DNA of 64,000 bases from Orthonyx spaldingii (Eukaryota > Chordata > Aves > Passeriformes > Orthonychidae). A program made the position numbers and the translations under genes. Positions 1 to 13,905 of the stretch are shown here, in pieces (positions within the stretch are counted from its first letter, which is position 1; each line of letters begins with the position of its first letter). The notes beneath the pieces were generated by a model. It had not been told where the DNA came from. It searched no databases and worked only from the letters and a program-made list of their open reading frames with translations. Location: positions 726,241 through 790,240 of the forward strand of contig VZTJ01001640.1 in the NCBI GenBank assembly GCA_013397795.1, in the 5' to 3' direction.

Positions 1-1577
1 TTGCATTCCCAGGAAGAGTAGCAGTGAAAGGCTTTGCACTTTTGAAGATAACTTTCTAGTGCTAATTTAGCAGGCATGCAAATATGTAATTGCAGGATTA
101 TAATACAGAGCACAGAGCACTGCAGAAAACACTTAAAACTCACCTATGTGGCTCTGAAAGCCAGCTGATAAATTCTCATATTACAGGAAACACCTTACAG
201 GCCGAAGGTTGAGACTCTCAGCATCTGTAAAATTGCCAAGTGACTCCTACCAAGCAGTGCTCAGCACTATTTGGTTTCATTTTGTCTTGTTTTGTTCAAT
301 TCCGTGCACCAAAACAATATCTGCTTCAAGAAAACCCTGCAATCCTATGAAGAGAAAAAACGTGGAAGTTATTTCAATGCATGATGCAGAACAGGAGTGA
401 AGGACAGAGCAGGGTAAAGAGGTTCAGGGACTTTGTCTGGTGTCAGTACTCTGTTTTATAAATAAACACAAAAATATTTAAAGGTTGTGAAAAGGCTGCT
501 TTGCAATAAAATAATGATCTTTCCTTTCAATTTCAGCTCTTATATTTGTGGAGATTGATTAAACTTTACACCAGAAGCTCAAATGAGAGGAAAAGAAATT
601 AAAATCCATATGAACAATACCCAACAGGAATGATGTGAAGTTCAGCGTGTTGAAGTCAGTTTTCCCAGGAAAAGACACAGCACATCCACTGCAGCCAGGC
701 GTGCAGGGACATCTACTGGCAGAGCAGCCAGAGCTGGCCTTGATGAGTACAAAAAACCTCATTTTATACAAAAAACCCCATCAGTTTTAGTGACAGAAGA
801 AGGTTTTGGCTGATCCAGTAAGAGGAATGTGTACAGAAAAGGGAAAAAAAGACACTGGCTTGTCCCAAGGGTGAAATTAAGTTTTTTCAACACATCTCAG
901 GGTGGGGTGTCCTTAGCTCAGCAACCCTGGCTGCAAAACCATGCCCATGATGGGGATGCTGGGCACACAGTCAGTCTCACCCTTTTCAACACTATTCCTG
1001 CACCCCTCTCCTGCCAATTTGGCCCTGTGCACAGGGGAAGCAAGGTTCAGGTCCCACCACAGAGTTCTCCTGCATTAGCCTTGGGGACAGCAGTGAGGTT
1101 TGGCTGGTGTTTCCTCCCTCTCCCCCATCAGCAGATACCCCAGGCAGAACATTCTCAGAAGAGGCTCCTTGCCTCCTCTCTGCCCTTTAATATAACTACA
1201 GGAGACAAGACACATTTAATCCCTTCTGGAAAGAGATGTACACCAGACTGATGAGATGGAGCAGGAACCAACCTGACCCCAACATTTGAAACACTGCCTA
1301 CCCTTCTCGAGACAGGGTGAGGATCACAAGCCAGGCAGCCTTACTGTAAAAAGATAAGAAGTGTTTGTTTTTCTCATCTCCAGATCAAGACAAATTTCTC
1401 AACTCGTTGTAGGAGTCCTGATTCTATAACTCATAAATGGAAATAAGTGTCTTTCTCCCCACCCCCACTCATGGCGTCTTCTCCACATACTGTTTTCTGC
1501 CCTCAGGGTATCTGTTCTATACTTCCAAAAAAAGTCCATCTGGTTATTTTACTGTAACACACTTACCAGAACTGTAA
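1..1577. other. Unassigned, apparently noncoding DNA
   Basis: All frames are short and interrupted. One plus frame at 829-1251 is open for 140 codons but shows no domain, splice-site context or codon pattern. I see no repeat or RNA gene. Confidence 0.5.
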
Positions 1578-1775
1578 GATCATAGAAAAAAACATTTGAA
1601 AAGGACCTCTGGAGGTTTCTAGGCCAGCCTCCTGCTTCTTGGAGCTTCATTAACATCAACACCAGATCAGACCGGGGATGCTTTTGTGTAGGTGATCCCT
1701 GAAAGTCACCAAGGAGAGAAATCCCACCACTGCCCTCAATGACATGCCCTAGTGTGGCACTGCACCCCAGGTAAA
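1578..1775 (-). repeat. CR1 LINE 3' fragment
   Basis: Near 1579 the plus strand reads ATCATAGAA, then AAAGGACCTCTGGAGG at about 1599, a CCTCCTGC block, and a block ending TGGCACTGCACCCC. These are the landmarks, in order, of the reverse complement of the 3' end of avian CR1 elements, so the element lies on the minus strand. It is diverged and 5'-truncated, as most CR1 copies are. The ends are approximate. Confidence 0.8.
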
Positions 1776-4624
1776 GAAGTTTAATTCTAGTTTTAGGCAT
1801 AAGATATTAAAGTGGTCTTGAAGTGAAACACACATCCTTAGTAACTGAACATTGTTCAGCAATATTGAAATTCCAGCTTGTACCTGGATTTCAAAATCGC
1901 CCATTGGGTTATTTACGTTTCAGTTTTAGTTCAAACCATCCTTCCCTCCAGCACCAACCCTCGGAAAGGCCACAGCTGGGCTAAGTCCAGATTTCTAACA
2001 CACCTCCACTAAGCAATGGGGGAGTAAAATGGTTGAGAGGGGTTGACAGATCAGGCAGGAGAGCTGGGATGCAAGGGACCATACTGGTGTGCATTGACAA
2101 TGACACAGAGACCTAAGATGGGACTCCTATAAATACCATGGACATGTGCTACCTTTAAGTCCCATTTCATCCACCCTAAATATACTCACCATTACTTTGG
2201 TTACAGAGGGCTTTCAGCATTTTTAGGCTCTTCGCAAAAGCAGCTGCTAAAATCCAGCAAAGTGTTTCTTTAGAAGTAAAGCACCTCCAAAATCTTTCAC
2301 TTAGCTGACATTATGAAGATCAGAAAATGATACGATTGTATTCCTTACAGTTATATACTTCATTTGAAACATTTTACCTGCTTTTTTTTTTTTTCTTTCT
2401 TTTTTTTCCCAGTCATTATACAACATCTGAAAGATAAGAGAGGGAAATCATTTTGTTACTTTAAATACTTATCTCAAGCTCTCATTTTGAGTACATCGAA
2501 TACATGCACTGTGCTAAAAAATGCACAAGGGAAAAAATTCCAAGGATACAGCTAAGAGATTGTGAGAAGAAAAAAACAGAAAACAACAACAGCAGATCAT
2601 AGAAGAAGAAGTGTCTAAAGAATGAGAAACAACAAAAAAAGGGACAGAGCTATAGCATGGTAGAAGAAAAAAATAAATATACCACATAATTTATTGCAGG
2701 GAGAGTTCTGAAGAAAATGTCTTGTGAAATAAATATAATGCTCATGAGGACAAGAGATCTCATTCATATCCAATCTGTCTTGTGTAAAGAACTAGGCAAT
2801 AATGCTCAAGTAAGTGAGTCACTGCGAGCTCTCCCAGTTCGGCTGAAGATTGCTCAATAGAAATAATAACAAGCTTCAGAAAAAAGACAGTGTAAGTACA
2901 GGTGGGAAAGGGAGACAAACTCAGAGCAATAAGTACATACAAAATATCGAGATTGCTGTACAAAGTAAAGGCATGATATGTGTCCTTCTGTATCTTCCAG
3001 ACTATTCCTTCTGTGCCAGTGAAGGCCTGTGCCCAGGCTGACAGCTTCCCTCTGCCCATGCTTGAGACTGCACAGATGTGAGCAAGTTGGATAAAGGGTG
3101 ATTTATTTATGGGTCCAGAGCCAGAGATTTCTCAGTAAAGGACCTTCAACTCCATATTCTCATAGTGAGCCATGGATGTCCAAACCCCAGAAAATGTCAA
3201 GTGCCCTTTGATGCCACCACTGTCCAGTTGGCAGAGGATCTGCTGAGGATCAGGAAGGTGGTTGCTCAGGATGTAGGTGCTTTGCTAAATGAGAATGATA
3301 AATATTTGCCATGAATTAGCTACATTTAACCTTTATAAAGGAGGATAACCTTTCCTGTGTGTCCGCATGGTCTTCCATAGGCAGGCTCAGTGTGTTTGAA
3401 GTCGTGGCCAAATAGGGTATGGGCAACCCTGGCAGTGCAAACAGCTGCTGGACACATCAGGAGAGCCCTGGACTGACACATCCTTGGGAGAGACCGGCTT
3501 GGGCAGGACAAGAACAGCATCACACAGCCCTGGGACTGCCCAAGCACAGAATGCTGGCACAGTGACCCACCAAAGGTGAGAACAGAGAGCACGGCCATCC
3601 CATTCTCCTGCAACTGGCCCTGCCTGCCAGGAGCACAGCTGGATCCTCACAGAGCCCACAGCCATGTCTGGGCACCTTGTGCAGGCAGAGGAGAAGAAAC
3701 AGGAATCTTCAGCAAGTGATTCATCATGCTCTAAAATCTGAGCCTTGTAGGAACATTTCAAAACACACAAGTTCATTTCCTCCCAAAATGCAAAAAAAGT
3801 GGATTTTATTTGTTTTTTCCTTAACTGCTTCTCTCCTCGCAGATCTCTCAAAAACGTTTAAGAGAAAAAAAAAGAAGATGGGATTGGATACTTTTGATGC
3901 AAACCTGCTTTGGCAGGTGTGAGGTAGGAAGGGAGAGGGGATTAACGGGATGGCAGAAAGATCCACTGATGTCTGCATCTGAATAGGGCTTTTTCCAACC
4001 CAGGATTACAGGCTCAGAGAAGGAATCTCCTTGTGACTGTTGTTTTTTAGCTGCTACAAATGTTTGCATAGCCAGGTTAAATACAGTAGGAAAATTGTTT
4101 TGTCTATTTTTACTTCCACTTCTTCCTCAGTTATTGAAGGTGAGGCAGCAAGGAGACAGCACCATGTGAAATCCAGCTGTGGGGAGAGAGCAGGGAGCAT
4201 GCAGGGGATGGGACAGGACCAAGAGGGGAAGCACATCAGTATCCAGCTATTGGACATCTTCAGTGAAACCATCTTCACTCTTGGTAAAGCAAAAACACCA
4301 CTGGAGTACAACTCTGCATGCTGGGTGGTGCAGCACATCCAGGAGCTCCCAGCAGGAGCCTGACTTGCAAATTTAAATACTAAAATTTCTGATAGCCCAA
4401 ACTTTTTAGAGAGAAAAAGGCTATTGATTCACATTTGGAAAAAATGTCCTGTTGTCTGCACAGCTCTACATTTTTCAATCTAAATTTGGAGTTTTGGCTA
4501 CTGTGATTTTTCAGGGTATGAGATGTGGGTGGGTATTTTTGTACAAGATAATGTATATCTAAAATGATACAGACTGTTGCTAGAGCCAGAAAGATGTTAC
4601 AATGTCAGAATTGTGAGGAGAACA
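1776..4624. other. Unassigned, apparently noncoding DNA
   Basis: A T-rich tract lies at 2382-2407 and an A-rich stretch with AAC and GAAG motifs at about 2565-2680. A minus frame at 3387-3851 is open for 154 codons and overlaps other open frames in other registers, which fits low stop density, not coding. Nothing else was recognised. Confidence 0.5.
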
Positions 4625-4760
4625 AAATATGCATTTTAAAGACTAAGAAATAGAGAACAACAACACCATCTAAGTGACCTGACTAAGGTTAGAGCATGAG
4701 TCACTCTCGGAGGCAGGCAGGGAACTTGCTTCTGTGATCCAAGTCAGAAGCACTTGGAAT
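4625..4760 (+). repeat. Probable MIR-like SINE remnant (3' half)
   Basis: The blocks ATTTTAAAGACTAAGAAA, CTAAGTGACCTGACTAAGGT, CATGAGTCA and CAGGCAGGGAACTTGC follow the order of the MIR 3' half (fourth-tract 'taagtgacttgcccaaggtc' then the 'gattcgaaccc' tail). Identity looks lower than in the copy near 28 kb, so the call is tentative. Confidence 0.5.
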
Positions 4761-7700
4761 TCACTCACTGTAAAAAAAACTCAGCAAAAAGGGTCCTGGG
4801 GGTTAAAAAATAAAGGAATGGAAAAATTCACCGTGGTCTATAGGTGTGAACAGTGGCTTAACTGGACACCCTGATGTCTCTGAAGTACTTGTCAGCAAGG
4901 GAATGCATTTACAGCCGTGCATCGGCAAACAAAACTACAGAAGTATTGGACTTTTTTAATCCAATTACTGGATCATTTTTCCTTCTATAACTCTATAACA
5001 TCTCCCATCCTGCTCTCCAGCCATTGCAAATGTTTCTCTGGCAGGAGATAACTTGCTGTGCTCTGCACACAAACTTTGGCTGGTCTTATTCTTGTAAATT
5101 CTAAGTGTTAGGGGACATACAGTCAGTTGGTGTGTGTTATAACATCTCAGCTGAAATCAATGGAACTGTGAAACTATACAATAGTCAATGAATTACCTGG
5201 AGACATTAAAATCATCAGCCTGACTCTTGATATTACGGAATTAAGTGAAAGAGAGAATAAGCATTTTTGAGGTCTTGTTATAAAAGAATATCCCAACACA
5301 AGTGACGTGAATGCAGACTGAAGAACCAAAAAACACAGCAGAAGAGGAAAAAATAGCGTTCATTTTAAACATTCTGATTCTTTCAGCCCGACTCCATGCT
5401 TTTAGAGAGCTCTGTGATGACAATACAAACAGTAGCTCATTTCTCAATCAAATTCCACCCACATCAGTGTGTCACACTTGTGCCTGATGAGCAGGAAAGG
5501 GGTAGTGGTGAGGTGCTACATACCCAGGGGCATGTAGCTACACAGAAATACAGATACTGCAAGTCTCTTTTCAAGCTTTCTAGTGCCTGCTCTAGCCCTA
5601 GATACAGGGCTGGATTGGCAGCAAAGCAGGTTACCATATTCTTCATAACAATACCACAATCTTTTGAAATTTCAGAAGGAAATGTTTATAACTCACATAT
5701 TTAATTATGCTTTCTGATATGTCTCTGAAACAAATTCAGTGACTGTGATGATTTCTGCCTTGACAGTAGGCAAACTAGGGCTGACTGACCTTATCTGCCC
5801 CCAGCCACCCTTCTGTGACTGCTGGGACTGAGCTCTGAGCCTCCCTCCTCTCACACAGCCACTGCACCGCTCTTTTCCGGGGCATAATTGCCACATCAGT
5901 AACGATGAGAAGATTTTATTTGACTGAAAGGCTGCTCTAAGTGCCCAGCTTGCAGGTTGCATCTCACCTGCAGGAACTTAGGGGCTATACAGACACTCGA
6001 TTTCATGATTCATTTAAAGCGATATGAAATGTTGCTTTGAAGCTCCCCCCGTTCCCTCCTCACATCCGGTGACTGCACAGTGAGTGGAATTATACTCAGC
6101 ATGTCACACTCCAGTGGACAGAGATGGTTTGTAAAAGCTGATAAGCCTCGTTAGGGTTTGCAACTTTGTATGAACTTCAGTGATAAATACTGCGTTCGTG
6201 AAATGCCAAATACTGCTGGAATGTTGGCGAGAGCACGACAGAGATTACAGCTAATGTGGGAGCACGTAGGTACACTGTGCAGCAAATTACAGTCATGATA
6301 TGCAGCCACTTTCTGTGAGAAGTGGTGGGGTTTGAGCCAGGGGTATTTCCTACAGCACAGTAAACAGGGATCTGATAGACTAACAGCTCGGGGTGAAATT
6401 AATGAATGATATGGCAAGGATCCTGAATGGATATGGAAGGAAGAGACAATATTTGTCAATATTTGTTCATGGCTCTTACTTATGGGTTACCTGCTCTGGT
6501 GAGGATGTGAGTTTATGAGCACACCCAGCCAATGGCTACTGACTAGAGAGACTCCTTTTCCCTTGATTTTAACAAAGAAATTACAACTCTTGTCAAGAGC
6601 AAACTTTCAAATTGTCTTCCTTTCTTTTTTTTCCTACATGATCAAAAGGAATTTCAGAATGATGTCCTGCACTCAGATGAAAGCAAAGTTTGATGTTCTG
6701 AAGTGCTAAACTTTTCCGCTTTGACCTGCACGAGTGAGATGAAGGAGAAATTTGTCTGTAGTAATTAACATGACAAATAACTGTGAATGGGAACTTGCTG
6801 TTCTGAATGACAGCGTTGTCTTCTGCTTCAGGGTGAGAAACCCAGGGCCAGGATCCTGGGGATCTATCCCTTGCTTCCATCTGACTCTTAACAGGTTTGA
6901 AAATCTCTGTCTCTCACCTGGGAGACAAGAATGGAGGGTGGTCTCCTGCAACAGCAGAGCACCTTCGGATGCATCCTGCTACATCCTGCAAGATACTACG
7001 GGGAGGGGGAAGAGCTGATTGCCCAGAAAAAGAATAATCACCAGTGATTAAAGGTATTTCATGAGCCCTGCCTTTCATGCTGACAGTTCTGCTATAATCA
7101 TTCCCAGCACACTGCTCTGCCTCTGTGTGTATTCATCTGTTGCCAATTGCCTTGTAGTAACTTTGTGAGTGTATTAGTTGGGAACTCTTCTCTTGTTCTT
7201 TGTTTTTACAGCCCTCAAACACAAGGGATGCTATGACCAGGATCCTGGATGCTTTGAGGCACCTAATAAATAATTGTTAGCGTTCCAATACCCAAACTAT
7301 GCTTTGCAGTATCAGGAAGCCTGTACAGCAAGAAGATAACTGATATTAGCTAATTGCTATCGAGTGGCTTTCAGGCAATAGATCACAGAGGTTTTTCTTT
7401 GTTTTCTAGTGAGTTGGTTTTTGCTGGGCTTTGTTTTAATTACAGTACAGAAATGCAATGCATTCTACCACCAACTTGATAGTAGATGGCTCCAGCAGAG
7501 AATCCTAAAGCTTTCCAAGCCACAGAAATAGACTGAATTGGGTTAAGCTGTATTATCAGTGCGGAGGGGGACTTGTGGTGCTGTCTATGCTACGTACATT
7601 CTGCACAAGGCATTTGTATCTTCAGACATATCATTTTGGCTTTGCTCATCAGATCAGCATTATCTACAGGAGACACTCCTTACAAGTGCAGCAATCCCCA

Positions 7701-8286
7701 CCTCATTCATTTCTCCTTTCTGCTGGCTCGTGCCTGGTGGGAAACGAGCAGCTCCTGAAACCCTGCCGCACGTTGCTGGTAGCAGCAGCATCTGTAGAGC
7801 TGTGTGGGAGGAGAGCAGAATCATCCTCACCCTTCCCAATTAAAACTTCATCACCAGCACCAAGATAACAATGCAACAGAAAAACACTGAATGCTGTTCT
7901 CACTGGCAACCGACATGACCTCCGAGCTCAAAAAACCCAGTGCCCTGTTCTTCTCCCGCTATTCCCCTACAGCCTCACCCACGGCGCCCATCAAACAATC
8001 AGTCACAGACCCCATCTGTCAACACGGGGTCTGCAGTTCATGGAATCTGCCCGACCGTGGTGTTCTATTACTGAGACTCTCTGTAAACAGAGGTGCTTTG
8101 AATGACTTGTCGTCTCTTACAAATTGCACGGGGAGAATGAAGGCTACAGGACTGAGTGACATAATTGTAAGACAAAAATTACAAAGGCTCTTCTTTCACT
8201 TACCCTGGCAGTCTTAGAACTGAGCTAGACTTTCACACGCAGTGCCAGGGCCGATCAAAGCTGCCTTGTAAATTTCTTTTCTTGCC
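4761..8286. other. Unassigned, apparently noncoding DNA
   Basis: Mixed-composition sequence without recognised exon, repeat or RNA gene. Short frames in all registers lack any protein signature. Confidence 0.5.
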
Positions 8287-8311
8287 TTTTTTTTTTTTTN
8301 TTTTTTTTCTT

Positions 8312-8347
<36 letters not shown>
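8287..8347 (+). repeat. Poly-T tract with one ambiguous base
   Basis: About 60 bases of T broken by N at 8300 and a CTTTC interruption near 8309. It could be the reverse-complemented tail of a retroposed sequence, but no element body was recognised beside it. The true length is uncertain. Confidence 0.9.
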
Positions 8348-8350
<3 letters not shown>

Positions 8351-11300
8351 AGGGATCCTTGATGCTAAGTAAATTTGCATCAGGGTTGCTTTGTGCATCA
8401 CAGTCCTGTGTATTGTGGTGGCCAAGTGTTCCCCCTCCAATGGCAGTTACTGATCTTGATACTTAGCGTGAAGTTTGACAAAATACAAACTCTTAACATT
8501 ATATTCTGTGTTTTGTTTGTATTTTGTGTTTATATCTTCTCACTTACATGTCTTCCACCCCTTTCTTCATCTCATCCTTTAAACAAATTCACGGTACTTT
8601 GAGGTTCACATGTTCGAAGATCCTGGGGAGATCTCCACTCTCATATTCAGTCAAAACAGTCACATCCTCCTGAAGCTCTCCTGTATCCCAGTCCTGTCCC
8701 TGGGAAGCAAAGGTCATGGTTAGACTAAGTGTCCAGATGTCAGAACAAAGGTACCACATTTGTTTAATGGATTATGGAGTCCAGAGAGATATTTGGGATC
8801 TAATGATACTTCCAGTGGGTCATGAGTTCCTTGTATTTATCATGTTTTCCATCTAAACAACATAGAGTCTAGCTAGATGCCATTGTGATGGGTGGCTGAT
8901 AGCTGTGTGTAATAATAATTTTTAAAAAACAGAAATCAGTTGCATTACCTAAAAAATCAGTTTGGCTTCAAGGGTGCTTTTTGTGTCCTTATGTGTAATG
9001 CCATAAAAACTTTTTTTGCTCACATGAAAAAGATACAAGACTTTTGTAAAGTAGAAATCAGCACCACCAAAGGCTTAATTATATAATGAAACATTCTCGA
9101 AGCCTTCACATTAGCTCACTGATGCTTAGTGGAAAAGGCATTACCTAGCAACAGTCACTTACAAATCACAGGAAAAGTAATGGAGATTATATGCTACACC
9201 ACTCTATAGAGTCAAAATTGGTAGCAGGATGTGCTTGCCCTTTCATTTCATGTGGAAAAATCCATTGTTTACAGGTGTGAGGATGTAAGGGATGCACTTC
9301 AGGGGGAAAACAGGCCTGTTTATCCATCATTAAAAAGTAGTCTTTAAAAGAAGCCCAAGGATGGAGCGAGGCACATTAACATGGCCAGAGAGAGCAAACT
9401 ACAACACAGGCATTAGAAAAATTACCTCTACTTTTGTTTCTCCTCAAAGAAATTGCTCCTCGTATGTCATTCATTCTCAAGTGCTTAATTAAAAGGATTT
9501 ACCCATTTTCAAGTGTTGACAGGCTTGAGTTCCCCAGCACCAGTGTCCTGCATGTGACTCAGACAAGTTACAGCAAGGTGTTCAGCAGTTCCTTGACCAC
9601 TTGGATTTGGTGGATGTTGCTTCTGTATTTTGTTTCCATCCCACTACTGTGCACCAGAGTGGCTAAAACACTTAGAAACTGCAGGAGAAATACATTGGTA
9701 TTTAAGAGACAGAGTTATTAGAACCAGCTCCATATTGCAAATGCAGCTAGCAAAGAGAGAGCTGGGTTTTATTCCGAATTATGCTTTGTTAACAAGTTGT
9801 TAACTAAGTTCTCACTCCAGAATATTTAGAGCCAGCTAAATAATATGTGTCAAATCATTGATCTGACAAGTTTCACAACTTTTTTTTTTTTCCACTTTAA
9901 ATTTCAAATATCTATTCAAAAAATAGCATGTTCGGTTTTTTCGCTCAGTTTTAATTACTGGCGACAGCAGGGGAGGGAGAAAGAACAAAGCTGAATGCAC
10001 AGATCCCAGAGGGAGTTTGCCATCTCTGACCATTAGAGGAAAAGAGAAAAAACAGGATCTTTTCACTTGGAAACTGAGCCCACTTAGCATGGAGGTCCTG
10101 GGAAGAGAGGAAACGCGGAATCCTCCCAGTGGAAGAATCCTCCTTTGCCATTGCTTTGCTGATCGTTCCTGTAGGCGGCTGCTATGGCAGAAAACCTGGT
10201 GCAACAGCACTGTTGGACTGAGGCAGAAGTTCTGCAAGGGTGCAATGTTTGTTGGGTTGGGAATTATACAGCTGGCACTGGGGACAAAGGGAAAAGTTAC
10301 AGCACAGAGCTCTGCTCATTATACAGAAAACTGTTCAGAGACAGGTGGCTTCGAAGCATTGCGATTCTGAGGGGTGAAACTTTGCCTTTCGCATGTGTGT
10401 GTTTGTGTGCATGCAGGCACATGAGCACACATCGATGAAGATTTGTCTCAAAAAGCAGTGAAAGTGTTTCTGGTTTCCCTGGGCAGTGCTCAGGCAGTCA
10501 GCTGTGGCTCAGAGCAGGCGTGTGTGAAGAGAGTCCCCCGTCTCCCCTCATCTCACTCATCAGTCCAGGACTGTGATGATGAGTTAAAAGCAATGTCCGA
10601 GAGACTGCACTCAAGATTATGCTTTGGGACTCCTCCCATATCACAGAGGGAGGAGCAGGATTTCTGTCTGGACCTGAGAAATAAAGATGTATTTTCTAAG
10701 TGAAATACCTTAATCTAGCTTGCTTAATACAGCTGAAAGCCCCTCAGTGGGCACAGACCATTAGCAGATCCAGCTGGAGTGAAGTTTAGGCAAGGCCATA
10801 ACTTGCTTATCAGTAAAGACTTGTGCTCTGTGCCAATCTTCTCGCCCACTTTTGGAGATCTCAGACCAAACAGGGCTGCTGTGGATACGATGCTGCTCAG
10901 TGCGTGTTCAAGCAGCACAACTGGATTCCTACCAGCTCCAGTAATTATCAGGTATACACGAAAGAGCCAATCAAGCACCCAAAAGGACAGGCTGCCCTCT
11001 GCTCCCCCCGGGTGCAGCTGGCTCCTTATTTCAAGCACAATCTTAAATTACAAGGAAAAAGGATTTGCTGCAGAAGCAATGTTGTTTGGTATTAAAAAAG
11101 ATTCCTCCTTCCTTCTGCCACCTCCCCCCATCTGCTTTTCATGTTTTATACAAAACTTGCTGCTCTGAACACTCCTGGATTTTCTCCCCTTCTAATAATA
11201 AAGAAGCGAATCTGATGTCTCCCACTGATGGCTTTCTAACCTTCAAAAGCATGTGTTTATCATGAGTTTCAGCTATCCAAAATAGTTTTGACCTGAGGTT

Positions 11301-13835
11301 ACCATGCAGGCTCAGCCTGCTTCGAAGTGGGTTAAATGGATGATAAGCAAACATTTCATTACAGACCCTTAGTTGTTGTAAGGATGTGCAAATCCCTGAG
11401 AAAGATTTTCAGCATATCCTCCTGAGCAGTGTGGGGCTTTGGACCTGGGAGGTTCACTCAATCAGAGCCCTGCTGTCACTTTGCAAATATCTCCGCTGAC
11501 TATGCCCTGCATCATCACTTTGTGGGGCCCTGGGTGAGCTGCTGGGCTGGGGAGAGATTCCTCCCACCTGATGCACTGTGAGGGATGAGATTTTTAAGTC
11601 TTAATTGAAAACACTCTTTTTTTGCTATCCTGTCCCTTCTCTGGTTTCTGTCTGAGCAGAGGAGTGTGGAGAGGTGCTGATGGAGGGTTGGGTGGCCCTG
11701 GGGCAGATCAGCCCTCCTCCCAGCCCCTGCCTACTGCCTCATGTCTCAGAGCCACACACATCCAGCAGTTCCAAACCTCCTGCCAGAACTATTTTGAGCA
11801 GCACTGTGCCAAGTCCACTGGTCTATTGCTGGGCTACCTGTGTCGAGTGAAAATAGTCCAGTGTGGACATCACACAGCCTCACCCCACCAAAAGGAAACA
11901 GTCACTGCTCAGAAAGCAATGCTCATTCTGCATCTTCCTCAAAATAAAAGCACAGAGAAGTGACAGCCCGAATGGCTAAACACACCCCAGTCCCAGAAAG
12001 GCACATCTATGAAGCACTGGGTGCTTTGTCTATCTCAGCTCTGTTTCTCCTTCCTAATTTAATCCACACAACAGCAGCACTTTATGGATCACCACTTGCA
12101 TTAATCCTGAGCAGGATCCCCAGCCTGAGCTGTCCAGCCAAGGGCCACACCCCATTTTCTTTATTCCTACCTCTCTTCTATACCCATCCAGCTAAAACGT
12201 TCTCAGTGTAAGAGCCTGAGCTAATTAGGGATAGAGAAAGGTGAAGCCTGGGAGAGAATTCACAATGTACACCCGAGATGGGCACCTCCTGTGTCTCTGG
12301 TTCCAGCAGCACGGGGGATGGAGGAGTGCAAGGCACCATGTGCTTGCTCCATGAGCTCCAGGTTCATTATTCAGCCAGTGGATGGTTGGTCTCAGTCAAA
12401 TTTCAGATAAATGCATGAAAAACATTGCACTGGTGGGGATGAAGCTTCCCAAATCCCTAATTCCAGCCTAATTGCACCAAGGCAATCAGCCCCTCTGCTC
12501 TGAAACTGCATGAGTGACTGGCTGACATAGCTGTGCTATCCTGCATTGTTTCATCTGTCCTCAACAACTACTGGTCTCCAGAATTATTTTTCTTCAGTCC
12601 CAATCATTCCTGGTGTTGGGCTACACACAGCAGTACAGCCCCTATTTTTATGGTATCACTGGGATTACCACGGATTTACCTATTTTTTTTAAAGAAAAGT
12701 ATGCAGGAATACATCTAATTATGCTTTGCTAAGTATGAAATGTCCTTCTATTTAGCAGATGCTTGGGCCCTACTTTGACCTAACACTGAGTGTTTCAAGT
12801 AAACTGCCAGCAGCCCCGTCAAACTGTTGTGGGTAATTTGGAGTATGAAATGTGTTAAATTATTCAAAGAGCTGAATAAGCATAAACAGGCAGTACAACA
12901 GGAGAGATATGCATACCCAGCGATGCTGGTGTGACATTTAATACATCATATTAGCACTCCTGTTAGTACAAAGAGCTGGATGCCTAGCACAGCAGCCTGC
13001 AAATTCACAGGCAGAACACAGCCTAGCTGCATTTTGTCCCCCATCTAGCCTTCCTCCAACTGTTTTCCTTTGAGAAGCTGAACACTGCCTGCCTATAACC
13101 AAAGGTGAAAGCTGGGAAGCAAAATTCGATTCCTTCCTGAAATGCAAAGTGCATGAGGTCCGTCTAACCCACCTCTGCTTCATGCTGGTGTCAATCATCC
13201 TGCTGAGAAAAACTGTCTGATTTAGAATAGTGGTGTAAAAAATATCAGAATCAGGCTCAAAATTCTCTGCTGCTGGAAAGTGGACCCCAAGACAGACAGA
13301 CTCTGCTTAGTAATAGAGCTGAAGCAGCACACAACACAGACAGCATCATAACACATGTCTAGCTCAGAAATACATATGAAACCCCATGTCCTAGTAAAAG
13401 CTGACATTAATTCAAGACAAAACCCTGCCTTTTACCTACTGTGGAAGCAGTCCATTATTTCTTATCCTTCAAAACAAAGAGTGTTTTCAGGTTATGGAGT
13501 ATTTCTGAGTTCTCAAGAGATTACACTTCAGGGGATGAATGAGATGCTTCTGTAGTCAGTGTTTCGTGATGGTGAGCAGCAAGGGGGAGGTGATTCTACT
13601 TTGAAAGCTTTTTCCCATTCTCAGAAAAGAAAAAAAATCCAACCTGTACTGTGGAGAAGTTTGGGCCTGGCAACCCAATCTTTACTGCTTGGTTTGTCGA
13701 TGAAAATAAAAATAAAACTTAAAAAAAAGTCCATACAGCTAACTCAGAACAAATAAATGGAATGATCTCTCCTGAGAGCCAATGGAAGCCCCAGTGATGG
13801 AGGTAAAGTAGCCTGGATGAAGCACTCATGGATGT
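8348..13835. other. Unassigned, apparently noncoding DNA
   Basis: There is a purine/pyrimidine-alternating stretch (GTGTGT/GCATGCA/CACACA) at 10390-10435 with mild Z-DNA potential, and several frames up to 133 codons without features. No exon with consensus splice sites and recognisable product was found. Confidence 0.5.
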
Positions 13836-13905
13836 GAAAATACTGTCAGCAGCATGCCTGGATCAGCAAGGGATGGACTAGCTGACCTTAAAGGCTTTTC
13901 CTTTT
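13836..13905 (+). repeat. Possible CR1 LINE 3' end remnant
   Basis: The stretch GATGGACTAGCTGACCTTAA followed by AGGCTTTTCC resembles the sense 3' end of CR1 (gactagatgatcttta-aggtcccttcc). The match is short and the terminal octamer repeats are not recognisable, so this is tentative. Confidence 0.4.

Noticed and set aside
3387..3851. 154-codon minus frame
   Set aside because: It overlaps open frames in other registers, has no domain or splice context, and fits chance in stop-poor DNA.
8255..8440. Minus frame with a poly-Lys run
   Set aside because: It is the translation of the poly-T tract with an N; no protein features.
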